Shown: positions 39,592-47,550 of the stretch, piece by piece
How the letters are laid out: every line of letters begins with the position of its first letter
Numbering within the stretch: the first letter of the stretch is position 1
NCBI RefSeq assembly: GCF_003173335.1
Contig: NZ_QGMZ01000005.1
Location: forward strand, 1 to 64,000
DNA: 64,000 nt
Direction: 5' to 3'
DNA from: Methanospirillum stamsii
GTDB lineage: Archaea > Halobacteriota > Methanomicrobia > Methanomicrobiales > Methanospirillaceae
Notes under the pieces: generated by a model
What the model saw: the letters and a program-made list of their open reading frames with translations, nothing else
The model's database searches: none
Told to the model about the DNA's origin: nothing
Made by a program: the position numbers and the translations under genes

Positions 39592-41532
39592 TTAATAGTA
39601 CCACATCGGACGATCATCATGCTTTATTCCAATATCCATCAGCCTCTTTGTAAGATCCCCAAGGTCAGATCCAACAATACGGTCACGGGATATGGTATAC
39701 AGCACATCATCCATGAAGATTTCCCTGAGTACCGTTGATCCGTACCACCAGTCATCGTCTTTAGTTCCGGTTCCCTGTTTTATCCTCCCTTTTTCGGTAA
39801 ATCCGCTCTCTGGATCGACTCCGAAGACATAGGTACCCTGCCATGTCTCCTCGGTGTGTGATCCTTCGTACTTACTACCCTCAACCGGGACATGTATTAC
39901 TTCCCTTATCGGAATTGCCATGATGTTTCGTTCCTTATCAAGCAGGAATGCCCGGTGATCTGAAAGAACCGCTGAATCTGATCCTTTTTCACCGATGACC
40001 ACGCTTTCAACAAGTTTCGGGTTATTAACATCACTCACGTCAAAGAGTGCGATTTTTACACCGGTCGGGATAATTCCTCCCCATTCATTTTCCTCGGTGT
40101 CTTTTCCAATACCTATCAGGTGAGTTTCGTCGTAGGGGTGAAGGTAATCTGAATATCCGGGGATCTTCAGTTCTCCAAGAATTCCCGGCTGATATGGATT
40201 TGAGAGATCTATCACAAAGAGTGGATCGGTCTGTTTAAAGGTCACCAGATAGAGGAGATCTCCTATGAACCTGGCAGAATAAATTTTTTCTTCCGGGGCC
40301 AGGTGTTCTAGCCTGCCGATGGTCTTCAGGTCAGGATCAAGAACATAGACATTGCTATACTGCTTTTCATCACTGCTCCAGTCTGATACCGTCGTTGCAA
40401 CCCTGAGATTTCCCCGGTTCTCATCAAGGGAGAACTGGTTCAATAGATAGCCGGGCACGGTTCCCGTTGCTTTATATGTTATATCTCCATTTTTAATCGC
40501 AAATCTGTGAACTACAGATTTCTGGTCAGGTTCTTTTTGTTCTGAAGATTTTTCTTCCAGATAATCCCATCCTCTCCAGGGCTCTTGTTTTTCATAGGCA
40601 ATATAGACATTTTCCGGTGAAACATAGAGAGTATTTGAGTACCCAAGCAGGAATGATTCAGCTTGTGGATCTCCGGATCCGGTTACCGGAAGCGAGGTTA
40701 GGGTATGCATCTGGTATTCATTCATCGGAAATGGGGGACACCAGACAGATAATGATTCGATTGCAACATCGCCATCATAAATAACCGGCATCCTGGGACT
40801 ATTGTAGTCCGGTGTACCAGACGTGAGGAAATACACATAATCTCCTATCATTCTGGCATTTTCATAGGTTCCCGGAGCAGCAATATCCCTGACTTCTTTT
40901 GGATGTGCCCGGTCGCTGATATCATAAATGACTGCATGAGTCTGCATGGTATAATCCGGTACCGGAACGGAAGTTCCTTTAGGAGTATACCAGTGTTCTT
41001 CCTGTGTATCTGTAAAAACAACCAGTCGGTCTTTGGAGAGGAATAATTCTGATACCGATCCTGATACCGGCAGTTCGGTTATAATTTTTCCCTGTTCTGC
41101 CGGAAATGCATCAACGATGGTCAGGGTATCTCCACTCACCACATAGATGTATTTTCCATCATTTTTTACAAAATCTGCCTCATCAACTCCCTCAACCTGA
41201 ACGTTGGTTGTGGAATAATCAGATGCTCCGGCTCCTTCTGCTCCGGAGGTTATCGAAGCAGGTGCAGATGCTTTTGATTCAGAATAAACCTTTTGTGCTG
41301 ATTCGGTTACTCCTCCGGTTGTCAGGGCAGCATCAAAGTCTGCAAAGTTCGAGTACCCATATCGAATCTGCGGTGTTACATTCTTCAGATATTCCTCCAA
41401 ATCTTCAGTAGAGGTTATCTTCACCATTTCTGATTCACTGGTTTCTGCTGCAAATACCTGGAAAACACAGATAGTCATTGCCATCAGTATAATTCCCGTC
41501 AGCAGATGCCAGATATGTCCATCCGGTGTCAT
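39592..41532 (-). CDS. Secreted beta-propeller domain protein (Beta_propel family)
   Basis: 646 residues. An N-terminal signal or anchor helix (about 8-28) precedes the 'VQVEGVDEADFVKNDGKYIYVVSGDTLTIVDA' motif that opens the secreted C-terminal beta-propeller family (PF09826, recalled from knowledge). Repeated blade motifs follow: 'LFLSKDRLVVFTD', 'MIGDYVYFLTSG', 'FIGDLLYLVTFKQTDPLFVIDLSNP', 'AFLLDKERNIMAIPI'. Members are exported proteins of archaea and Gram-positive bacteria; the function is unknown, with binding of proteins or sugars likely. It is the first of three exported genes on this strand. Confidence 0.85.
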   Translation of the reverse strand: MTPDGHIWHLLTGIILMAMTICVFQVFAAETSESEMVKITSTEDLEEYLKNVTPQIRYGYSNFADFDAALTTGGVTESAQKVYSESKASAPASITSGAEGAGASDYSTTNVQVEGVDEADFVKNDGKYIYVVSGDTLTIVDAFPAEQGKIITELPVSGSVSELFLSKDRLVVFTDTQEEHWYTPKGTSVPVPDYTMQTHAVIYDISDRAHPKEVRDIAAPGTYENARMIGDYVYFLTSGTPDYNSPRMPVIYDGDVAIESLSVWCPPFPMNEYQMHTLTSLPVTGSGDPQAESFLLGYSNTLYVSPENVYIAYEKQEPWRGWDYLEEKSSEQKEPDQKSVVHRFAIKNGDITYKATGTVPGYLLNQFSLDENRGNLRVATTVSDWSSDEKQYSNVYVLDPDLKTIGRLEHLAPEEKIYSARFIGDLLYLVTFKQTDPLFVIDLSNPYQPGILGELKIPGYSDYLHPYDETHLIGIGKDTEENEWGGIIPTGVKIALFDVSDVNNPKLVESVVIGEKGSDSAVLSDHRAFLLDKERNIMAIPIREVIHVPVEGSKYEGSHTEETWQGTYVFGVDPESGFTEKGRIKQGTGTKDDDWWYGSTVLREIFMDDVLYTISRDRIVGSDLGDLTKRLMDIGIKHDDRPMWYY

Positions 41533-41641
41533 ACGAAATAATAGACAGCCTGAGACTAATTAGTTGTCTGTAACTTGGAAAAAATTTGAAGTTATATTGT
41601 TCACGTTATGAAAAAACAGGGTAATTTTCACGGTTTTTATG

Positions 41642-42277
41642 TTAAGATTCCGTGAAATCATCATCATCATCATAGATATAACCCTGGTTCATCGCCAGGG
41701 TCCGGCTTACCTGAATTGATCTAGTTGGGCAATGTTCCTCACATGTCCTGCAGCCAGTGCATTTTTCCTCATGGAACACCTTTGCAAGTCCCTTATCGAC
41801 TGCTAAAATAACTTCATCTGAAGTGAGTGTTCCCTTTGAAGTCAGCACCTTGTCTACCTGCCTGTTAATCGGACAGGCGACAGCACAATTTCCACATCCA
41901 AGGCATGTAACCGGATTTACCTGGATATGGAAGGAAAACTGCATCCACGTCTCTGATTTAACGGTTTTCTGAAAAATCCTCCCTGAAGCAAGAACCACTT
42001 CCGGACATACTTCTACGCACATACCGCATCTGATACAATGTCCCGGATAAATTTTCGGGTTCCATACTGCGGGCATTCCTGTTTTTATCACCTCAATTGC
42101 TCCAGGAGCCGGGCATACCATCTGACAGAGATAACAGTGGGTACATGCCCTTCCGGTGATTTCAGGAACTCCTCGTGCATGAAATGGGGTTTCAAGTGGT
42201 GCTGTACAGGGTCTGAAAAAGGAGTTGAGCCATTCTTTTCTGAAGATAAGTTGCAGGTAATTATAAAAAAAACGCAC
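41642..42277 (-). CDS. Polyferredoxin with four [4Fe-4S] motifs
   Basis: 211 residues with four CxxCxxCxxxC-type motifs: CTHCYLCQMVCP, CIRCGMCVEVCP, CLGCGNCAVACP and CTGCRTCEEHCP. These form two two-cluster modules that could bind four [4Fe-4S] clusters. It ends in an acidic tail (DDDDD). It should carry electrons in the cytoplasm between oxidoreductases; methanogens use such proteins with hydrogenases, formylmethanofuran dehydrogenase and heterodisulfide reductase. It is divergent from the siroheme-reductase-like gene (103-nt gap), so a shared promoter region and electron transfer between the two are plausible but not proved. Confidence 0.88.
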   Translation of the reverse strand: MRFFYNYLQLIFRKEWLNSFFRPCTAPLETPFHARGVPEITGRACTHCYLCQMVCPAPGAIEVIKTGMPAVWNPKIYPGHCIRCGMCVEVCPEVVLASGRIFQKTVKSETWMQFSFHIQVNPVTCLGCGNCAVACPINRQVDKVLTSKGTLTSDEVILAVDKGLAKVFHEEKCTGCRTCEEHCPTRSIQVSRTLAMNQGYIYDDDDDFTES

Positions 42278-42379
42278 GATAGAGCCTCATGCACTGCTCA
42301 TAAGTAATAGAATGAGCCTGTTAGTATTCACATTTTATCAGACTCATAGGTATTAATCCGATCCGGTTGACATATAGGT

Positions 42380-43255
42380 ATGCGAAAGGTTCCAATATAT
42401 GAGAAAGGTGGTGTAATCAGCGAACTCGGGGCTGAATATTGCACCGTCAGGCTTCGGATCCCGGCTGGCCTGATAACCCTTGATCAGATGGAAGGTGTAG
42501 TAACGATTGCACGAAAATATCAGGCTGACGTGCATCTTACCACCAGGCAGACTATGGAACTGGTTCACGTTGATCCGGTAAAACTTGAGAGTCTGGTTTC
42601 AGACCTGGCAGAGAACGGGACTCCAATCGGGGCAGAAAAAGCAGAAATTGTAAATATTACTGCGTGTCCGGGAACAGAACGTTGTCGGTATGCCATGGTA
42701 GATTCAATATCCCTTGCAAAAACGCTTGATGAAAAGTTTTTTGGTAAGGAAATGCCGGTCAAGTTCAGGATTGCTGTCTCTTCCTGTCCGAATTCCTGTG
42801 TTAGTGAGCGTCTTAATGAAATTGGTATAACTGGTGTTGTAAGGCCGTACCGGGTTCCCGGAACCTGTACCGGGTGTGGGACATGTGTTCAATATTGTAA
42901 GGAAAAGGCTATTGTCATAAAAAATGGTCAAATCGTTCTTGATGAAGGTAAATGTGTCCATTGTGGGATGTGTATTCAGTCATGCCCCTTCCATATTATA
43001 AAGTCAGAACCTGCTGCCTATCATATTACCATTGGAGGTAAACGGGGCAGACATCCACGTGTTGGATACCATGTAGTCACCGTAAAAACCCCTGAAACGG
43101 TAGTAAAAGTTGTTGAACTGGTTGTTAAGTGGGTTTACCGGAAAGCATGGAGTGATTCTCTTCTCCCTGATCAGCTTGACATACTTGATTTCGAGTCATT
43201 CAAAAAGGAACTTGTTGCTGGTCTAGATGAAGAAGAGATGGTAACCGGCTATTAA
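42380..43255 (+). CDS. Small dissimilatory sulfite reductase-like siroheme protein with ferredoxin domain
   Basis: 291 residues. The siroheme/[4Fe-4S] coupling motifs of nitrite and sulfite reductases are present: Cys96-x5-Cys102 ('ACPGTERCRYAM') and Cys136-x3-Cys140 ('SCPNSCVSE'). A ferredoxin insert carries two clusters: Cys163, 166, 169, 173 and Cys192, 195, 198, 202. The size and order match the small Dsr-like proteins (Dsr-LP) of methanogens, which are much shorter than full DsrA/B. Their substrate is unsettled; sulfite, nitrite or a siroheme-linked assimilatory role have been suggested. It is divergent from the polyferredoxin, a natural electron donor. Confidence 0.88.
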   Translation: MRKVPIYEKGGVISELGAEYCTVRLRIPAGLITLDQMEGVVTIARKYQADVHLTTRQTMELVHVDPVKLESLVSDLAENGTPIGAEKAEIVNITACPGTERCRYAMVDSISLAKTLDEKFFGKEMPVKFRIAVSSCPNSCVSERLNEIGITGVVRPYRVPGTCTGCGTCVQYCKEKAIVIKNGQIVLDEGKCVHCGMCIQSCPFHIIKSEPAAYHITIGGKRGRHPRVGYHVVTVKTPETVVKVVELVVKWVYRKAWSDSLLPDQLDILDFESFKKELVAGLDEEEMVTGY

Positions 43256-43262
43256 CTTTTTT

Positions 43263-44003
43263 TTATCTCTCGTCACAACCGGGGACTTTCCCTACTGATG
43301 CCATGTACAGGGCAAATTTTTTCTTTCCATCGATATTCAGGAGGTGATTGAGGTCATTATCCATGAATGCACCTATTGCACAAACCCCGCACCCGACTGC
43401 CTGGGCAGAGAGGTAGAGGTTCTGACATATATGGCCTGCCTCAAGGAAAATATCTCTGAATCCCCGTTCTCCATACCGCCAGGTCATCCGGTATGAATCC
43501 GCCACCCAGATAAAGCACAATGCTGATTCCTGAATACACTGCTGGCTCATCCCGGCCCTGAAGACCAGATCTGTAATCCCCTTATCTTCGGAGATCATGC
43601 CAAGGCTGTGTTCAAAGGCAAGAAACCGATATAATCCGGGTTTAATGGTATTTATCTTGTTTATGAGGAGATATGTATCAATTGCATGCCGGGCACCTGC
43701 AGAAGGAACAGTTCTGAATGAGCAGTCCTCCAGTATCCATTTTACGCCCTGAGTGCACCAGAGAAGGTATGATAATTCCTCAATGGTAAGGGGGGTATCA
43801 AGATACTTCCTGATACTCTCTCTTGACTCTATCGCAACAGAAATGTCCAGTGATTCGATGGTTCCTGCGTCAGGGTCAGGTAAGGGAATTATTGTTCCGG
43901 AAAAATCATCCTCCATCGGAGGCTGGTTTAATCCCCTGGTCTGGTCCGTTTCAACAGGTCCGGTATACCGTGTGTTGGTTATGAAATCTTCTCCAATTCC
44001 CAT
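43263..44003 (-). CDS. SagB/ThcOx-type nitroreductase
   Basis: 246 residues. The FMN-binding nitroreductase fold is recognised by 'ESIRKYLDTPLTIEELSYLLWCTQG' at the start of the domain and 'AGHICQNLYLSAQAVGCGVCAIGAF', with 'PSAGARHAIDTYLLI' between, the order of the SagB-type dehydrogenase group. SagB proteins oxidise azoline rings in peptide maturation, but most archaeal members lack that context and none of the partner genes (cyclodehydratase, precursor) is seen here. A general FMN redox enzyme is the safer call. It is convergent with the Dsr-like gene, with only 7 nt between the stops. Confidence 0.85.
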   Translation of the reverse strand: MGIGEDFITNTRYTGPVETDQTRGLNQPPMEDDFSGTIIPLPDPDAGTIESLDISVAIESRESIRKYLDTPLTIEELSYLLWCTQGVKWILEDCSFRTVPSAGARHAIDTYLLINKINTIKPGLYRFLAFEHSLGMISEDKGITDLVFRAGMSQQCIQESALCFIWVADSYRMTWRYGERGFRDIFLEAGHICQNLYLSAQAVGCGVCAIGAFMDNDLNHLLNIDGKKKFALYMASVGKVPGCDER

Positions 44004-44056
44004 GGTGCCTCAGTTCTCCTTCTCCTGCTCTGTCTATCTGTTTTGTATGTCTTTTT

Positions 44057-45904
44057 TTAAGGAAATGAACTTATCTGTCCACTTCTTTTAGATGAATAAC
44101 CCGGAATTAAACAAACAGTATCTTTCCATTCATCTGAAGAGAGGAGATCTATGATCCTTTTCATTTGATCAGATGCGATATCCTCCTCTCTAATCATAAG
44201 GTCAATACTGATACAACCGATAACCGGACCAACAAGATCATATTCTGATGCCTGAAATGCCGGGCAGGGACCAAATTCTATCTCTCCACTCCGGATTTTA
44301 TATACAATATCCTGTTCATTGACACAAACGGGTGTAATAGAGGAAACCTGTGTTATGTCGATATCGTGTGCCAGAAAATATTCCTGCATAAATGCTGAAA
44401 GGAATGAATTCTCCAAAAGGGTCGGACAACTCTTTCCTTTCATTGTTTCAGGATGAAATAATTCTCTTGATGCAAGTATGTATTCACGTTCTGCCAGGGT
44501 TATCGTTTTGACCTCTTCTGAAAGCAATGAATGGTCAACGGAGAGATACCTTCCCTTCACACGTGGTCTTGCGACAACACCCCCGTGAAACTTCCTGTTT
44601 TTCATGGAAATTAGGGTGGTTTCCCAGGAAGTTTTTCTGGCAAATAGTTCCATCTGAAATGACCTGAGAAACTGGTCCAGAAAGTCCAGAATTGGATCTG
44701 TCTCTCCTGTAAAGAGGAGGATGTTGTCCGGATGAGGAAATAAACGGGTAAGCTCTATAATGCCGGTTTTATCCTCTTTCCATCCTTCACAGTTTCTTGG
44801 TATGTGCAGAATTCCGTTTGATTTTACTGATGCCATCTGTCCCCCACCCCGGGGAACCAGTGCAGCACAATACCGGTCATGAACCCTGCCAACAACCATC
44901 TGGACAAAATCATCGGTTCCGAGTTCACTTGGGACTGATTCGGCAAGTGTCACTTCAATGGAATGGGGTATAGGGACAGGATGACCGGAATCTGAAAGCC
45001 ATGGAAGGATTAGTTCACGAAGAACAGCAAGTGCTCCCCCTGGAGTTCCGGGAAGTCCGAAAACAGGAATTTCATCAACAATTGCTGCAAGGGTACTTTT
45101 TCCTGGTTTGATTGCAACCCCGTGGTACAGGATCCCTCCAATCTCTCCAAGAACACGTGATGTATGATCCCGGATTCCGGTTGATGAACCCCCTGAAATA
45201 ATGACAAAAGAGCATTCGCGAACAGCGACTTCAATAGCCTCCCGGATCTTTTCCGGATCATCCGGCACAATCGGGTATGAAATGGATGTAATACCGAGTT
45301 CTTTTAAGTATGCCGCCATCATCGGGCTGTTACTTGCGATTACCTCTCCGGGACCGGGAGCAATACATGGTTCTTTTAATTCATCACCGGTAGGAATCAG
45401 GCCTGCAACCATGCTTTTAACCTGAACTGACGTTATGCCATATCCTACCATCGCCCCGATATCTTCAGGGTTAATACGGTGTCCGGCCGGGAGTATCATC
45501 TTCCCGGTATGAATTTCAGATCCCTTTTTCTGAATGTGCTGACCTGGTCGTGCAGGTTTAATAATGGAAATGACTCCGGAATTATCTGTTCTTGTATCCT
45601 CCTGCATAATCACGCAGTCATAGCCGTCTGGGAGAGGGGAACCCGTATGAACCCAGGAATATTTTTCAAGACGCACTGGGTTTTTGTCGGTTGCCTCAAG
45701 TGTTTCTGAACAATTCGCAGCATACCCGTCCCGCTGTGAGATAGCGCCCGGAGGAACCGTTAATCGGGAAAATACTGGTTCATAAGTCACAAGCCCTGAA
45801 CTTTCAGTTACTAAAATAGTTTTTACCTGATATTTGGGTTTTGCAGAATTTTTGAGAATTTTTTGTGCAGCCAGGTAAGGAATGAGAGTCAGGTACCGGC
45901 TCAC
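44057..45904 (-). CDS. MoeA fused to a periplasmic-binding-like domain
   Basis: 615 residues. Residues 1-400 are a MoeA domain that inserts molybdate or tungstate into adenylated molybdopterin: 'SQRDGYAA', 'TGSPLPDGYDCVIMQED', 'PTGDEL', 'ISGGSSTGIRDHT', 'IKPGKS', 'FGLPGTPGG'. Residues from about 430 are a type-2 periplasmic-binding-like domain without a signal peptide, as in the MoeA/PBP fusions of archaea; it may bind the oxyanion or a pterin inside the cell. The GTG start overlaps the upstream moeA stop (GTGA), so the two are translationally coupled. This copy keeps the PTGDEL Asp lost in its two neighbours. Confidence 0.9.
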   Translation of the reverse strand: MSRYLTLIPYLAAQKILKNSAKPKYQVKTILVTESSGLVTYEPVFSRLTVPPGAISQRDGYAANCSETLEATDKNPVRLEKYSWVHTGSPLPDGYDCVIMQEDTRTDNSGVISIIKPARPGQHIQKKGSEIHTGKMILPAGHRINPEDIGAMVGYGITSVQVKSMVAGLIPTGDELKEPCIAPGPGEVIASNSPMMAAYLKELGITSISYPIVPDDPEKIREAIEVAVRECSFVIISGGSSTGIRDHTSRVLGEIGGILYHGVAIKPGKSTLAAIVDEIPVFGLPGTPGGALAVLRELILPWLSDSGHPVPIPHSIEVTLAESVPSELGTDDFVQMVVGRVHDRYCAALVPRGGGQMASVKSNGILHIPRNCEGWKEDKTGIIELTRLFPHPDNILLFTGETDPILDFLDQFLRSFQMELFARKTSWETTLISMKNRKFHGGVVARPRVKGRYLSVDHSLLSEEVKTITLAEREYILASRELFHPETMKGKSCPTLLENSFLSAFMQEYFLAHDIDITQVSSITPVCVNEQDIVYKIRSGEIEFGPCPAFQASEYDLVGPVIGCISIDLMIREEDIASDQMKRIIDLLSSDEWKDTVCLIPGYSSKRSGQISSFP

Positions 45905-47244
45905 CAGAGTCTCACCTCTATCTCTTCACCTTTTAAAAGTCCCTCTTTACCGGAGGGAATATGAATGATACCATCACTGTGGAGCAGGGTATTGAGTAGT
46001 CCGGATTTACCAAGGACCGGAGTGGCGGTTTCGTTTTCAATTTTCACCCGGATATATTGTTCTCTGCCTCCCTCTGAACGAAGATCGGTCGCCATTTTTA
46101 TGGTCTTTTTGTAAATATGCTGACATGGTGCTCCTTTCATGGCCTGGATTAAATGCACCACTACCAGAGTCAGAACCATGAAGGTTGAAACCGGATGACC
46201 CGGGAGACCGATTACCGGAACGTCCTCACATTTGCCAATTATTGTTGGTTTTCCTGGCGCAATGGAAATGCCATGGATAAATACCTTGCCCACAGATGCA
46301 ATTGCCCGGAATGTGATATCATTGCGATCTTTTGAGCTCCCTCCACTGACAATAATGGCATCACATTCCCTTGATGCCGTCTCAATGGTTTTTACAAGTT
46401 CCTGCAAATTATCGCGTATAATGCCATACCTGACCGTAAATGCTCCCTGCCTTTTAAGGAAGACTGATATGAGGTGAGAATTAACTTCTCTTACCTCTCC
46501 GACCCGGGGAATCGCTTCAGCAGGAACAAGTTCAACACCGGTTGAGATAATCCCAATTCTGGGGTTTTTTCTGACAGATATCCGTGTCTTCCCGATTGCA
46601 GCGAGAACACCAATATCCTGTGGTCTGAGGGTGAACCCTGCCGGATAAATGATCTTTCCAGCACCAAAGTCCTCATCTTTGGCAATTACATTTTCACGGA
46701 CAACCACCGGCTGACGAATGAGTACTTTTGACCCTGCCTGCTGTGCGTATTCAATCATGACCACAGCATCCGCTCCGCGGGGCATCTGACCTCCGGTTGG
46801 GATATACATGCATTCTCCCGGTTGAATTTGTCCCAACTCAGTTTTTCCCATGGCTATTGAGCCATTGAGAGAGAGTATTACCGGATTATTCTCTGATGCT
46901 GTATAGGTATCAGAAGCCAGAACTGCGAATCCGTCCTTCCATGATCGGTCAAATCCAGGAATATCTTCATATGTTATGATTGATTCGGCAAGGACACGAC
47001 CATCTGCCTCATCAATGGCAATAGTTTCAGTGCCGGTCTGCTTTGCAATACTTCTGACTGTTCTCACTGCTTCGTCAATGGTGACAACTTCAAAAAAGGG
47101 CTCAGGAGTATCTGATGAAAAGGTGTCTGACCCTGTTTTTTTAAAACCACCTGAGTCCTCTTCTTTTGGAAATCCGGAATCTGACTGAACCCGATCAGTC
47201 ATCCGGGTATGAGTGGAGGTGATCTTCCCGAGTGTGTTCATCAT
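45901..47244 (-). CDS. moeA: Molybdopterin molybdotransferase MoeA paralogue
   Basis: 447 residues from the ATG at 47244; a frame from a TTG at 47274 is less likely because a hairpin occupies that stretch. MoeA motifs: 'DRSWKDGFAV' (Lys replaces the Met of MDGYAV), 'TGGQMPRGADAVVMIE', 'STGVELVP' (Val in place of Asp of STGDEL), 'SGGSSKDRND', 'IAPGKPTIIG', 'GLPGHPVS'. The enzyme should hydrolyse adenylyl-molybdopterin and insert Mo or W. It is about 270 residues collinear with the upstream paralogue at 47551-48906 and is translationally coupled to the MoeA-PBP fusion. A structured RNA-like leader lies upstream (47338-47438), suggesting control by metal or cofactor. Confidence 0.92.
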   Translation of the reverse strand: MMNTLGKITSTHTRMTDRVQSDSGFPKEEDSGGFKKTGSDTFSSDTPEPFFEVVTIDEAVRTVRSIAKQTGTETIAIDEADGRVLAESIITYEDIPGFDRSWKDGFAVLASDTYTASENNPVILSLNGSIAMGKTELGQIQPGECMYIPTGGQMPRGADAVVMIEYAQQAGSKVLIRQPVVVRENVIAKDEDFGAGKIIYPAGFTLRPQDIGVLAAIGKTRISVRKNPRIGIISTGVELVPAEAIPRVGEVREVNSHLISVFLKRQGAFTVRYGIIRDNLQELVKTIETASRECDAIIVSGGSSKDRNDITFRAIASVGKVFIHGISIAPGKPTIIGKCEDVPVIGLPGHPVSTFMVLTLVVVHLIQAMKGAPCQHIYKKTIKMATDLRSEGGREQYIRVKIENETATPVLGKSGLLNTLLHSDGIIHIPSGKEGLLKGEEIEVRLW

Positions 47245-47251
47245 TAGGTAC

Positions 47252-47267
47252 TTATTCTTTCGAATAA
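47252..47267 (-). promoter_or_regulatory. GAAA-capped hairpin immediately before the moeA start
   Basis: On the minus strand TTATTC-GAAA-GAATAA forms a 6-bp stem closed by a GNRA tetraloop, ending 8 nt before the ATG at 47244, where a ribosome site would be expected. No Shine-Dalgarno sequence is visible between the hairpin and the start. It may affect translation initiation. Confidence 0.5.
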
Positions 47268-47337
47268 TTAACAATTACAATTCCGTATTGAAGAAAATAA
47301 AAAGAGTTGTGATAGAGGCAGAGTGCATGTTATAAAT

Positions 47338-47438
47338 GGTCATCAGGAACCGGATCAGGTGCTAAATAGCACGATCGGTATTACTGGATCTCAAGTAGTC
47401 CTGATGACCGTACCGAGTTTTGCTGACTATTGTCAGCA
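47338..47438 (-). ncRNA. Candidate structured RNA (three-way junction plus hairpin) in the moeA leader
   Basis: Read on the minus strand, a TATA-like CTTAAATATTTACG (centre about 47461) predicts a start near 47437. The RNA would begin with a 7-bp hairpin (TGCTGAC/GTCAGCA, 47421-47438). Then comes a 72-nt three-way junction. P1 is an 11-bp perfect helix (47338-47348 with 47399-47409). P2 has 12 bp in three blocks with small bulges (47349-47379, loop ATTT). P3 is a 4-bp stem (47382-47385 with 47394-47397). A T run (CTTTTTATTTTC) lies at about 47292-47306 on this strand, and the moeA ATG is at 47244. It could be a riboswitch-type leader or a separate short RNA. It matches no class I can name; the pairing was found by eye and no covariation is available. 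Confidence 0.6.
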
Positions 47439-47550
47439 TATAATAGTGAAAGACGTAAATATTTAAGTCTGCTGATTTTTTAAATTTTCGGAAAAAATTA
47501 GCTTTTTCTGGTTAGCAATTGGTTACGAATTTTTTACTGAATATGGGCTT

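Noticed and set aside
47338-47409. tRNA or known Moco riboswitch at the moeA leader
   Set aside because: No anticodon arm, T-loop or acceptor end as in tRNA; I could not match the sequence to the bacterial Moco consensus, so it is left unclassified.
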